Source of the DNA: Bog-756 sp963699055
Lineage (GTDB): Bacteria; Actinomycetota; Acidimicrobiia; Acidimicrobiales; RAAP-2
Length of the DNA stretch: 64,000 bases
Assembly (NCBI GenBank): GCA_963699055.1
Contig: CAVOTA010000003.1
Coordinates: 86,448-150,447, forward strand
Direction: 5' to 3'
The notes under the pieces were generated by a model that was not told the origin of the DNA, did no database searches, and saw nothing but the letters and a program-made list of their open reading frames with translations. Made by a program: the position numbers and the translations under genes. Of the stretch, positions 24,898-32,876 are shown piece after piece. Positions within the stretch are counted from its first letter, which is position 1; every line of letters begins with the position of its first letter.

Positions 24898-25538
24898 CGG
24901 TGCCCGGGTGGAACCCGCCGTCGACCGGCGACCCCGTCGGACCGATCGAACCGTTCGTGCCGGCCGACCCGCAGGAGTGGATGCGCCGCCAACTGTTCGG
25001 CCGCCGGGTGGTCGTGCTGACGGGGACCCTCGACGACCGGGCGGCGACCGAGGCGGCCGCCGCCCTGATGACACTGGACGCCACCGGTGACGACCCGGTC
25101 GAACTGCAGATCGACAGCGCCGACGGGACCGTCGACGCCGCCCTGGCGCTCATGGACGTGATCGACCTCCTGGGTGTCCCCGTCGAGGCGCGGTGCACCG
25201 GACGGGCGGCGGGCCCGGCGGTCGGCGTGCTGGCCGTGTGCGACCGGCGGGTGGCGTCACGCCACGCCCGCATCCAGCTGACCGAGCCGCGTGTCGAATT
25301 CACCGGGGACGCCCGGACCCTGCACCAGCAGGCGGACGAGCACCTGCGCCGGTGGGGCGCGTTCTGCGCCCGCCTGGCCGAGGCGACGGGGAGGACGGCC
25401 GAGTCGGTGGCCGACGACGCGGCCCGGGGTCGGTTCCTGTCCGCCGACGAGGCCGTCGGCTACGGCATCGTCGACGAGGTGGCCGGCGCCGACATCACCC
25501 GGCTGCCCGGGCCCCCGATGGGCTTCCGGCCGCGCTGA
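24894..25538 (+). CDS. ClpP-like protein lacking all three catalytic residues
   Basis: A 214-residue ClpP/crotonase-fold protein. Aligned by eye with the neighbouring ClpP, the catalytic Ser becomes Gly107 (CTGRAAGPAV), the His becomes Thr130 (HARIQLTEP) and the Asp becomes Gly179 (ARGRFLSADEAVGYG), while the surrounding fold signatures remain. It should be proteolytically inactive, comparable in logic to plastid/cyanobacterial ClpR, and may form mixed rings with ClpP or bind clients. It is translationally coupled to the XRE gene. The open, bias-matched frame argues against a pseudogene. Confidence 0.8.
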   Translation: MTVPGWNPPSTGDPVGPIEPFVPADPQEWMRRQLFGRRVVVLTGTLDDRAATEAAAALMTLDATGDDPVELQIDSADGTVDAALALMDVIDLLGVPVEARCTGRAAGPAVGVLAVCDRRVASRHARIQLTEPRVEFTGDARTLHQQADEHLRRWGAFCARLAEATGRTAESVADDAARGRFLSADEAVGYGIVDEVAGADITRLPGPPMGFRPR

Positions 25539-25551
25539 ACGTCCGCTCCGC

Positions 25552-25566
25552 CCGGCGGCCCGCCGG
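25552..25566. terminator. Small GC hairpin between convergent genes
   Basis: CCGGCG (25552-25557) pairs with CGCCGG (25561-25566) across a 3-nt loop in the 46-bp gap between the ClpP-like gene and metF. Confidence 0.35.
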
Positions 25567-25584
25567 CCGCCCCCTCCCCCGGGC

Positions 25585-26448
25585 TCAGCCCGTGGCCAGG
25601 CCGAGGGCGGCGTAGATCTCGCGGGTCGCGCTGGAACGGTTGAGCGTGTAGAAGTGCAGCCCGGGCACGTCGGTCGCCAGCAGCTGCTCGCACAGCTCGG
25701 TGGCACACGTCACACCCTCGTGGCGTACCGCCTCGGCACCGCCCCGGGCCTCCGCCGCCTCGAGCCGGGCCACCATCCACGGGGGGACGGCGGCACCCAT
25801 CTGGGCCATCCGGGGAACCGACGTCAGGCTGGTCACCGGCATGATCCCCGGCAGGACGGGCTTGGTGACCCCGCGTTCGGCGAGGTCGGCCACCAGGCCG
25901 GTGTACTCGGACGCCTCGAAGAAGAACTGGGTGATGGCGAAGTCGGCCCGGGCCAGCTTGGCCGCCAGGTGGTCGCGGTCGCCCGCCAGGTCGGCCGAGA
26001 GCGGGTGGCCGGTCGGCTGGGCGGCCACCCCGACGGAGAACCCGCCGATGGCCCGGGCCAGCTCCACCAGGTCCGAGGCGTGGGTGAGCTCGCCGACGGC
26101 GGCGTCGGAATCGGTCGGTGGGTCCCCGCCCAGGGCCATCAGGTTCTCGACCCCGGCCCGGCGCAGCTCGACCAGGATCTCGGCGAGCTCCAGGCGGGTG
26201 TGGGCGACGCAGATCAGGTGGGCCATCGGGACCAGGTTCGTCGTGCGCAGCATGCCCGTGACCAGGTCCACCGTGCGCCGGCGCGACTCGGCACCCCCGC
26301 GGTAGGTGACCGAGACGAACGACGGGCCGAGGGGCTCGAGGTCGCGCAGCGTGGCCACCAGGGTCGTCTGCTCGGCATCGTTCTTCGGCGGGAAGAACTC
26401 GAACGAGTAGGTCTTGCCCTTCTCGAGGAGGTCGGCGATGCGGGTCAT
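25585..26448 (-). CDS. metF: 5,10-methylenetetrahydrofolate reductase
   Basis: A 287-residue TIM-barrel FAD enzyme reducing 5,10-methylene-THF to 5-methyl-THF for methionine synthesis. Family markers are YSFEFFPPKNDAEQ with the catalytic Glu (17), the FAD contact LMALGGDPP and ITQFFFEASEY. The length is normal for bacterial MetF. It stands alone; a TAGGCT hexamer lies 9 nt before the ATG, slightly farther than in the clear leaderless cases. Together with folD and purN/purH it covers local one-carbon metabolism. Confidence 0.95.
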   Translation of the reverse strand: MTRIADLLEKGKTYSFEFFPPKNDAEQTTLVATLRDLEPLGPSFVSVTYRGGAESRRRTVDLVTGMLRTTNLVPMAHLICVAHTRLELAEILVELRRAGVENLMALGGDPPTDSDAAVGELTHASDLVELARAIGGFSVGVAAQPTGHPLSADLAGDRDHLAAKLARADFAITQFFFEASEYTGLVADLAERGVTKPVLPGIMPVTSLTSVPRMAQMGAAVPPWMVARLEAAEARGGAEAVRHEGVTCATELCEQLLATDVPGLHFYTLNRSSATREIYAALGLATG

Positions 26449-26522
26449 GGTCCGAACAGCCTACTGCCGCACACCGTCCGGGCACGAGGGCCGGGGGTCG
26501 GCGCGGGTCCGGTCGACCGCGG

Positions 26523-27338
26523 TCAGCGACGGTCGGTGGACGGGGCGACGTGGGCCTGCAGACGGGCCAGCGCTCCCTGCAGCTCGGCGTCGCGGTCCCG
26601 TCGCGCCTGGTCGGCCTGGGCCAGCTGCTCACCGGTCGGGGCGCCGGCACCGTGGCGCAGCAACCGGTCGGCCTCGATGGCGAAGGCCAGCCCCCGCAGC
26701 GCCCCGGCCGCCGTGGTGGCCGAGCCGCCCGCCGCCGGGTCGGGGGCGGTGGAGCCCGCGTGCTCGAGCGCCGTCGCCGCCTTCTCCACCTGGACGGCGA
26801 CCGACCCCCGCAGCTCGGCGTCCTCGGCGGTGGCCGACGGCGACAGCAGCGCCTCGCGGGCCAGCCGGGCGTCGCTGACCGCCGGCAGCGCCCGGCGTCG
26901 CCAGGCGTCGGTGGCCGCCTTCCGGTTCCGGGACACGAGGAGCACGATGACGACGACGATGGCCAGGACCAGGACGACCACCAGGGCGATCAGGCCCCAC
27001 GGTGTGTTCGACGACGTCGTCGTGGCGGGCACCGTCGTGGTGGTGGTGGACGGGTGGGTCGTGGTGGTGGTGGACGTGGTGGTGGTCGGGTGCGTGGTGG
27101 ACGTGGTGGTGGTGGTCGACGACGTGGTGGTGGTCGGCAGCGTCGAGGTCGTCGCCGGGACCGACGTCGTCGTATCCGGCACGGTCGTCGTGGTGTCGAC
27201 GAGGACGGCGGTGGTCGGGGACGGGGCGGCCACGGCCGGTGCCGCCGGACCGAGCAGGCAGACGGCAGTGACGGCGGCACCCGCGACGGCCCGGCCGAGC
27301 CGGAGCAGCGGACGCCGGGCCGGGTGTCCTGCGGTCAT
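26523..27338 (-). CDS. Secreted or membrane-anchored Thr-rich protein of unknown function
   Basis: A 271-residue protein with an Arg-rich signal peptide (cut near residue 38 after APAVAA), a low-complexity Thr/Pro/Ser stalk (about 42-110, almost entirely Thr), one transmembrane helix (about 113-138) and a basic, Ala-rich cytoplasmic domain (about 140-271). The stalk would be exposed outside and could be glycosylated. I recognise no enzyme domain. It overlaps the cupin gene by 4 bp (ATGA) and ends the folD operon. The Thr codons produce a striking GTGGTGGTGG-like run on the plus strand at about 27040-27190. Confidence 0.7.
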   Translation of the reverse strand: MTAGHPARRPLLRLGRAVAGAAVTAVCLLGPAAPAVAAPSPTTAVLVDTTTTVPDTTTSVPATTSTLPTTTTSSTTTTTSTTHPTTTTSTTTTTHPSTTTTTVPATTTSSNTPWGLIALVVVLVLAIVVVIVLLVSRNRKAATDAWRRRALPAVSDARLAREALLSPSATAEDAELRGSVAVQVEKAATALEHAGSTAPDPAAGGSATTAAGALRGLAFAIEADRLLRHGAGAPTGEQLAQADQARRDRDAELQGALARLQAHVAPSTDRR

Positions 27339-27712
27339 GTCCCCGACCTCCCGTAGTCGTCCTCGAGCCGGACGATGTCGTCCTCCCCGAAGTACTCGCC
27401 GTGCTGGACCTCGACGAACACCACCGGTGTGTCCGAGGCGTTCTCGATCCGGTGGTCCGTGCCCACCGGGATGTCGACGGCGGCGCCGGCGGGCACCTCG
27501 CGCCGTTCCCCGTCGAGCGTCACCACCGCCGTCCCGTGGACGATGAACCAGTGCTCCGACCGCCGGGCGTGGCGTTGGTAGCTGAGGCGCCGGCCGGGGT
27601 CGACCTCGATGCGCTTGACCTTGAAGGTCGGCTCGTCGTCGAGCACCGTGTAGGTGCCCCACGGGCGGCGGTCGGTCTCCTGGCCGAGCTCGTTGCGGGT
27701 GACCTCGCTCAT
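27335..27712 (-). CDS. Cupin, mannose-6-phosphate isomerase type II-like
   Basis: A 125-residue single cupin resembling the C-terminal phosphomannose-isomerase domain of ManC-type proteins: RPWGTYTVLDD, the metal-ligand stretch SYQRHARRSEHWFIVHG and FVEVQHGEYFGEDDIVRLEDDYGR are all characteristic. It probably isomerises mannose-6-phosphate/fructose-6-phosphate or a related sugar phosphate. The guanylyltransferase domain is absent. It sits between folD and the Thr-rich protein with 4-bp overlaps on both sides. Confidence 0.8.
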   Translation of the reverse strand: MSEVTRNELGQETDRRPWGTYTVLDDEPTFKVKRIEVDPGRRLSYQRHARRSEHWFIVHGTAVVTLDGERREVPAGAAVDIPVGTDHRIENASDTPVVFVEVQHGEYFGEDDIVRLEDDYGRSGT

Positions 27713-28563
27713 GCGGCACGCTCCGCGGCCCGCACGGCGTTGCGCAGCAGCATCGCCCGGGTCATCGGTCCGACCCCGCCGATGCGCGGGGTGATCCACC
27801 CGGCGACCTCGGCCACTCCTTCGTCGACGTCGGACAAGAGCTTCTTCCCTTCCCACGAGGTGCCGGCGCCCACCACGGCGGCGCCCGGCTTGATCATGTC
27901 GGCCGTGACCAGTCCGGCCCGGCCGGCGGCGGCCACCACCACGTCCCCCTGGCGCACCAGTCCGGCCAGGTCCTCCACCCCGGTGTGGACGACCGTGACG
28001 GCGGCGTTGCAGCCGGGACGCTTCATGGCCAGCAGGAGGGCCAGCGGACGCCCGATGGTGAGCCCGCGCCCGATGACCACGACGTGCTTGCCCTCGACGG
28101 GGACGTCGTTGGCGGCCAGGAGCTCCACGATGCCGGCGGGCGTGCACGGCAGCGGGCCGTTGGCCCCCATGACCAGGCGCCCGAGGTTGACCGGGTGGAG
28201 TCCGTCCACGTCCTTGTCGGGGTCGACGGCGAGCAGCGTCCGCTCCTCGTCGAGCCCGCCGGGCAGCGGCAGCTGGACGAGGTAGGCGTGGATGGCCGGG
28301 TCGGCGTTGAAGCGGGCCACGGTGGCGTCGAGCTCCTCCTGGGACACGTCGGCGGGCAGGTGCTCGTGGGCCGACACGATGCCCACCTCGGCGCAGTCGG
28401 CGTGCTTCATGGCCACGTAGCGGGCGCTCGGGCCGTCGTCGCCCACCAGGATGGTGCCGAGACCGACCGCGACGCCGGCACCGCGCAGCCGGGCCACCCG
28501 GTCGGTCACCTCGGCGCGCACCCGAGCGGCCAGCAACTCACCGTCCAGCAGGGTCGCCGTCAT
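27709..28563 (-). CDS. folD: Methylenetetrahydrofolate dehydrogenase / cyclohydrolase
   Basis: A 284-residue bifunctional enzyme interconverting 5,10-methylene-THF, methenyl-THF and 10-formyl-THF. The catalytic pair Tyr49 and Lys53 (YVAMK), the PLPGGLDEE signature and the NADP motif VVIGRGLTIGRPLALLL are present. It supplies 10-formyl-THF to PurN and PurH, whose operon lies 96 bp upstream on the same strand. GGGAGAG upstream of the ATG is a plausible ribosome site. It leads the three-gene folD-cupin-Thr-rich operon. Confidence 0.97.
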   Translation of the reverse strand: MTATLLDGELLAARVRAEVTDRVARLRGAGVAVGLGTILVGDDGPSARYVAMKHADCAEVGIVSAHEHLPADVSQEELDATVARFNADPAIHAYLVQLPLPGGLDEERTLLAVDPDKDVDGLHPVNLGRLVMGANGPLPCTPAGIVELLAANDVPVEGKHVVVIGRGLTIGRPLALLLAMKRPGCNAAVTVVHTGVEDLAGLVRQGDVVVAAAGRAGLVTADMIKPGAAVVGAGTSWEGKKLLSDVDEGVAEVAGWITPRIGGVGPMTRAMLLRNAVRAAERAA

Positions 28564-28659
28564 CGTCTCTCCCTCACACCTGGTCCCCTCGTGCCCACGT
28601 CGTGCCGGCCGCCCACGCCGGGCCCGGTGCGACGTGCGGTGGCCGCGCCGGGACCCGGC

Positions 28660-30225
28660 TCAGTGCCGGAAATGACGCTCGCCGCCTGCCATGACCATAG
28701 CGATCCCGGCCTCGTCGGCAGCGGCAATCACCTCGTCGTCCCGGATCGAGCCGCCCGGCTGGACCACCGCCGACACCCCGGCGTCGGCCAGGACCAGCAG
28801 GCCGTCCGGGAAGGGGAAGAAGGCGTCCGAGGCGGCCGCACCGCCCCGGGCCCGCTCCCCCGCCTTCTCCACGGCGATCTGCGCCGCCACCACCCGCGAC
28901 TGCTGGCCGGCGCCCACGCCGACGGCCTGGGCCCCGGTGACCACGGCGATGGCGTTCGACGTGGTGCGGGCGCAGACCTTCCAGGCGATCCGGAGGTCCC
29001 GCCACTCCTGGTCGGTCGGCTGGCGCGCCGTGACCACCTGCCACGTCGACGGGTCGACCAGGAAGCGGTCGGCGTCCTGGACCAGCACGCCGGCGCCCAG
29101 GAACCGGTACTGGCGGACCAACGGCTCGGGCGTGGGGGCGGACAGCAGCCGGGTGGCCTTGCGCTTGGAGGACAGCTGCGCCAGGGCGTCGTCGTCGTAG
29201 GCGGGGGCGATGATCACGTCGGCCTGGGGGCCCGCGGCGATGGCCTCGGCCACCGCCGCCGTCACCCGCCCGCCGATGGCCACGATGCCGCCGAAGGCCG
29301 ACTGGGGATCGCAGGCCAGGGCCCGCTCGTAGGCCCGGACCAGGTCCGGGTCGAGGGCGGCGCCGCACGGGTTGGCGTGCTTGATGATGGCCACGGCCCG
29401 GTCGTCCGGTCCCGACGGCAGCTCGTGCACCAGCCGCCAGGCGGCGTCGGCGTCGAACACGTTGAGGTACGAGAGCTCCTTGCCGCCGTACTGGACGACC
29501 TCGTCCCACCAGGAGCGCTGGCCCACCACGCGGTAGCGGGCGCCGTGCTGGTGCGGGTTCTCGCCGTAGCGGAGGGACCCGGCCCGTTCGAGGGTCAGGT
29601 GGATCGACTCCGGCAGCAGCGTGGCCACGGCCAGGTCCGAGGTGCCCGCCGCGTCCTCCTCGGCCAGCTCCTCCTGTTCGCGCTCGTCGAGCCACGCCAC
29701 GATGGCGGCGTCGTAGCCGGCCGTGTGGGCGAAGGCCTGGCGGGCCAGGCGGCGGCGCGTGGCGAGCGAGACGGACCCGTTGGTGCGGAGCTCCTCGAGG
29801 AGCGGGCCGTACTCGTCGGGGTCGACGACCACGGCGACGTGGTCGTGGTTCTTGGCCGCCGCCCGGACCATGGTGGGACCGCCGACGTCGATGAGCTCGA
29901 TCGAGGGGTCCGACGTGAACGGGTAGAGGTTGCACACCACCAGGTCGATGAGACCGATCCCCAGCCGGTCGAGGGCGTCCAGGTGGTCGGGCTTCGAGCG
30001 GTCGGCCAGGATGCCGCCGTGGATCACCGGGTGCAGGGTCTTGACCCGTCCGCCCAGCATCTCGGGGGCACCGGTGAGCTCGGACACCTCGACGTGGTCG
30101 ATCCCGGCGGCGGACAGCGCCGCCGAGGTACCGCCGCTCGAGACGAGCTCCCAGCCCAGGGCGGTGAGCCCCCGTGCCAGGTCCTCGATCCCGGTCTTGT
30201 CGTAGACGGACAGCAGTGCCTTCAT
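28660..30225 (-). CDS. purH: AICAR formyltransferase / IMP cyclohydrolase
   Basis: A 521-residue bifunctional enzyme for the last two steps to IMP. The N-terminal cyclohydrolase domain (about 1-195) opens with ALLSVYDKTGIEDLA and has SGGTSAAL and VKTLHP. The C-terminal transformylase has LRYGENPHQ, IIKHANPCGAA (catalytic Lys-His) and SDAFFPFPDG. Length and motifs are normal. Its ATG overlaps the purN stop by 4 bp, as in many actinobacteria. Confidence 0.98.
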   Translation of the reverse strand: MKALLSVYDKTGIEDLARGLTALGWELVSSGGTSAALSAAGIDHVEVSELTGAPEMLGGRVKTLHPVIHGGILADRSKPDHLDALDRLGIGLIDLVVCNLYPFTSDPSIELIDVGGPTMVRAAAKNHDHVAVVVDPDEYGPLLEELRTNGSVSLATRRRLARQAFAHTAGYDAAIVAWLDEREQEELAEEDAAGTSDLAVATLLPESIHLTLERAGSLRYGENPHQHGARYRVVGQRSWWDEVVQYGGKELSYLNVFDADAAWRLVHELPSGPDDRAVAIIKHANPCGAALDPDLVRAYERALACDPQSAFGGIVAIGGRVTAAVAEAIAAGPQADVIIAPAYDDDALAQLSSKRKATRLLSAPTPEPLVRQYRFLGAGVLVQDADRFLVDPSTWQVVTARQPTDQEWRDLRIAWKVCARTTSNAIAVVTGAQAVGVGAGQQSRVVAAQIAVEKAGERARGGAAASDAFFPFPDGLLVLADAGVSAVVQPGGSIRDDEVIAAADEAGIAMVMAGGERHFRH

Positions 30226-30887
30226 GGGGTGGTCTCCTCCGGTGCGTGGGTCGTCGGCGATGCTCCCCCACCGACGGCCCGGGGTGCCAGGTCGTCGACG
30301 AAGGTGCGGATGGTGGCGGGGTAGAGCGTGCGCTCCACCGCCTTGATGCGCTCGTGCAGGCTGGCCTCGGTGTCGTCCGTCCGGACGGCCACGGCGGCCT
30401 GGGCCAGGATCGGGCCGGTGTCCATCTCCAGGTCGGCCACGTGGACGGTGGTCCCCGTCTCGGACACGCCGGCGGCCAGGGCGTCGCGCACGGCGTGCCA
30501 GCCCGGGAACGCCGGCAGCAGCGCCGGGTGCGTGTTCAGGATGCGCCCCGGGTAGGCGTCGTGCACGGGCTGGGCCAGCACGGTGCCGTAGCCGGCCATC
30601 ACCACGACGTCGATGTCCGCCTCCACCAGGACCCCGGTGACGGCACGGGTGTACGCCTCGCGGTCGAAGCCGGCACCGAACCCCCCGAACCCGGCCCGAT
30701 CGACCAGGACCGCCGGGATCCCGGCGTCGGCGGCGACCTCCAGGGCACGGCACGGACGGTCGGCCACGACGAGGCGGACGGGGAGGTCGGTGTCCACGAT
30801 GGCCTCCAGGATGGTGCCGCTCCCGGAGGCCAGCACGCCGATGCGGACGGGCGGCGGCGCGGCGTCGGAGGGCGATCCGGGGGTCAC
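30222..30887 (-). CDS. purN: Phosphoribosylglycinamide formyltransferase
   Basis: A 221-residue folate enzyme formylating GAR. The phosphate loop is SGSGTILEAI (21-30), where most homologues have SGSNLQAI, and the catalytic triad is Asn118, His120 (NTHPALLPAFPG) and Asp156 (EMDTGPI). The tail (about 205-221) is variable. The start is a GTG 6 nt after TAGCGT. It is first in the purN-purH operon. Confidence 0.95.
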   Translation of the reverse strand: MTPGSPSDAAPPPVRIGVLASGSGTILEAIVDTDLPVRLVVADRPCRALEVAADAGIPAVLVDRAGFGGFGAGFDREAYTRAVTGVLVEADIDVVVMAGYGTVLAQPVHDAYPGRILNTHPALLPAFPGWHAVRDALAAGVSETGTTVHVADLEMDTGPILAQAAVAVRTDDTEASLHERIKAVERTLYPATIRTFVDDLAPRAVGGGASPTTHAPEETTP

Positions 30888-30893
30888 GGCCGC

Positions 30894-30899
30894 ACGCTA
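30894..30899 (-). promoter_or_regulatory. -10 element (TAGCGT) of the purN-purH operon
   Basis: TAGCGT ends 6 nt before the purN GTG and makes a long leader unlikely, although strong hairpins lie just upstream. Confidence 0.45.
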
Positions 30900-30938
30900 C
30901 CAGCGCCCCTGACGGCCGGTCCCACCCGGAGGGCGGCA

Positions 30939-31074
30939 CACCGGGCGCGACCGGCCGCCCGGTGCGGTGCAGCGGACGGCGCGATCGCCAGATCCCGTCC
31001 GGGGGGACGGGACGAGGTGCCCCGGGGATGTCGCCCCTCGGCCTGCCCACCGAGCGGGGCTCGACATCTCCGGG
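30939..31074. ncRNA. Cluster of strong hairpins in a 364-bp gap; possible structured RNA or terminator array
   Basis: Three stems follow one another in the gap between the HAD stop (31252) and purN. First, 30939-30947 pairs with 30956-30964 (9 bp, perfect). Second, 30993-31000 pairs with 31005-31012 (8 bp, perfect). Third, a long hairpin: 31021-31033 pairs with 31062-31074 over 13 bp with one G-U, extended by CCCC/GGGG and TCGG/CCGA inside. A weaker ACCGG/CCGGT pair is at 31106-31124. No coding potential is seen. It may be tandem termination of sucCD-HAD or a non-coding RNA; the strand is not determinable. Confidence 0.3.
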
Positions 31075-31133
31075 TCCCCCCTGCCCTGGGGAATTGCCCC
31101 TCGTTACCGGTTCCATCGGCCGGTGTGGGCGCG

Positions 31134-31177
31134 AACCGAAGGCCCGGACGCGCTCTGAACCGAAGTTGCAACCGAAG
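31134..31177. repeat. Three direct AACCGAAG octamers
   Basis: Exact copies start at 31134, 31158 and 31170, with 24 and 12 bp between starts, so spacing is a multiple of 12. They lie in the non-coding gap next to the hairpin cluster. Such phased short repeats suggest a protein-binding site. Confidence 0.4.
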
Positions 31178-31251
31178 TCCCGCGACCGTGGGCCGAGGTC
31201 CCGGTCCGGACGGGCGGTGCGACGGAGCGGTACGACGACCCGCGTCCGGGG

Positions 31252-31908
31252 TCAGGGGACCGGGTGGCCCAGGCCGGCGAGCGCCGCCTCGTCGAATCCC
31301 TCGAGGGAGGGGAGCACCAGGTCGCAGAAGCCCCAGCGGGGTGACGCCCGGGCGTCGGGTTCGGGCACGGCGACGACCCGCATGCGGGCCGCCTTGGCCG
31401 AGATGGCCCCGTTGAACGAGTCCTCGAAGGCCAGGCAGGCCGTCGGGTCGACGCCGAGCTTGGCCGCGGTGGACAGGTAGGCGCCGGGGTGGGGCTTGCC
31501 GAGCGGCTCCCACTCGGCGGAGTGCCACGCCGACATCGACGCCGAGATGCCGAGGCGGTCCAGGGCGGCCTCGATCACCAGTGCGTAGGAGCCCGAGCAC
31601 ACGGCCATCGGGATCGACCGGCGGCGGCACAGCTCGATCACGTCGAGGGCGCCCGGCATCGGCTGCCCCTCGGCCTCCACCAGCTGGGCCACCCGGGCGG
31701 TGACGGCCCGCTCCACCTCGACCGGCGTCAGCGAGTCCCACGGGTGCCGGTCCCACCAGTGGCGCACGGCGTCGTCGATCCGCAGCCCCATCGTCTGACG
31801 GACGTCGACCTCGGTCAGGTGCAGCCCCACCGATCCGAACACCTCGATCTCGGCGCGGCGCCAGAACGGCTCGGAGTCGATCAGCAGCCCGTCGAGGTCG
31901 AACACCAC
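31252..31908 (-). CDS. HAD-family phosphatase (phosphoglycolate/sugar phosphatase type)
   Basis: A protein of about 218 residues of the haloacid-dehalogenase family with motif I FDLDGLLIDSE (Asp4, Asp6 by this start), motif II SGS, motif III LGKPHP and motif IV AFEDSFNG. A helical cap lies between motif I and II (subfamily I, beta-phosphoglucomutase-like). It would hydrolyse or transfer phosphate from a small sugar phosphate. The start is uncertain: no ATG, GTG or TTG exists between motif I and sucD, so I use the GTG at 31908, which begins directly at the first strand. It follows sucD in the same operon. Confidence 0.75.
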   Translation of the reverse strand: MVFDLDGLLIDSEPFWRRAEIEVFGSVGLHLTEVDVRQTMGLRIDDAVRHWWDRHPWDSLTPVEVERAVTARVAQLVEAEGQPMPGALDVIELCRRRSIPMAVCSGSYALVIEAALDRLGISASMSAWHSAEWEPLGKPHPGAYLSTAAKLGVDPTACLAFEDSFNGAISAKAARMRVVAVPEPDARASPRWGFCDLVLPSLEGFDEAALAGLGHPVP

Positions 31909-31985
31909 CGCCCCTACCGGATGTCCGGCGAGCGCGTCCGCGGACGGTACGCCGGCCGGCGGGTGCGGGGTGTCCGGGGTGGTCG

Positions 31986-32876
31986 TCAGCCCAGGTTCCG
32001 GACGACGTCGACCATGGCCTCGCCGGCCTCGGTCGGGTTGAGGGCCACGGTGACGCCGGCGGCCGAGAGCGCGTCCATCTTGGCCTGGGCCGTTCCCTTG
32101 GATCCCGAGATGATGGCGCCGGCATGGCCCATCTTGCGGCCCGCGGGGGCGGTGACCCCGGCCACGTAGGACACGACCGGCTTGGTGACCGACGAGGCGA
32201 TGAACTCGGCGGCCTCCTCCTCGGCGGACCCACCGATCTCCCCGATCATCATGATGGCCCGGGTGTCGGGGTCGGCCTCGAAGGCGGCCAGGCAGTCGAT
32301 GAAGCTGGTGCCGGGGACCGGGTCGCCGCCGATGCCCACACAGGTGGTCTGGCCGACCCCCTGCTGGCTCAACTCGTGGAGCGCCTGGTACGTGAGGGTG
32401 CCCGACCGGCTGACGATGCCGACCGGACCGCCCGCCAGGGCGATGTCGCCCGAGGTGATCCCGATGTTGCACTTGCCCGGGGAGATGATGCCGGGACAGT
32501 TCGGCCCGAGCAGCCGGGTGCCGGGGAAGTCCCGCACCAGCCGGTTGTAGGCCAGCGCCTCGTCCTGGGCCGGGATGCCCTCGGTGATGCACACCACGAA
32601 GGGCACGCCGGCGGCGGCGGCCTCCACGATGGCGTCGGCCGCGAACTTGGGCGGCACCGAGATGAACGAGGCGTTGGCCCCGGTGGCCCCGACCGCCTCG
32701 GCCACGGTGGCGAAGATCGGGATGCCCTCGATCTCCTCGCCGCCGCGGTTCGGGTTGGTGCCGGCCACCACCTGGGTGCCGTAGGCCCGGTTGCGGAGGC
32801 CGTGGTAGAGGCCCTGGCTGGTGGGGCTGATCCCCTGCACCACGACCTTGGTGTTCTCGTCTACGAAGATGCTCAT
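31986..32876 (-). CDS. sucD: Succinyl-CoA synthetase alpha subunit
   Basis: A 296-residue subunit binding CoA and carrying the phosphorylated His251 (MGHAGAII). The CoA-binding segment QGISPTSQGLYHG and LLGPNCPGIISPGKCNIGI are typical. It forms the (alpha-beta)n enzyme with SucC, making ATP or GTP from succinyl-CoA in the TCA cycle. Its ATG overlaps the sucC stop by 4 bp. Confidence 0.98.
   Translation of the reverse strand: MSIFVDENTKVVVQGISPTSQGLYHGLRNRAYGTQVVAGTNPNRGGEEIEGIPIFATVAEAVGATGANASFISVPPKFAADAIVEAAAAGVPFVVCITEGIPAQDEALAYNRLVRDFPGTRLLGPNCPGIISPGKCNIGITSGDIALAGGPVGIVSRSGTLTYQALHELSQQGVGQTTCVGIGGDPVPGTSFIDCLAAFEADPDTRAIMMIGEIGGSAEEEAAEFIASSVTKPVVSYVAGVTAPAGRKMGHAGAIISGSKGTAQAKMDALSAAGVTVALNPTEAGEAMVDVVRNLG

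Noticed and set aside
27040..27190. GTGGTGG-rich low-complexity run resembling a microsatellite
   Set aside because: On the minus strand it is the Thr-codon stalk of a secreted protein; the irregular codons argue for selection on protein, not a repeat array.
27985..30324. 779-codon open frame on the plus strand
   Set aside because: Antisense shadow of folD and purH, both certain.
31134..31177. AACCGAAG copies as a possible CRISPR remnant
   Set aside because: Units are only 8 bp, spacers 4 and 16 bp, and no cas genes lie nearby.
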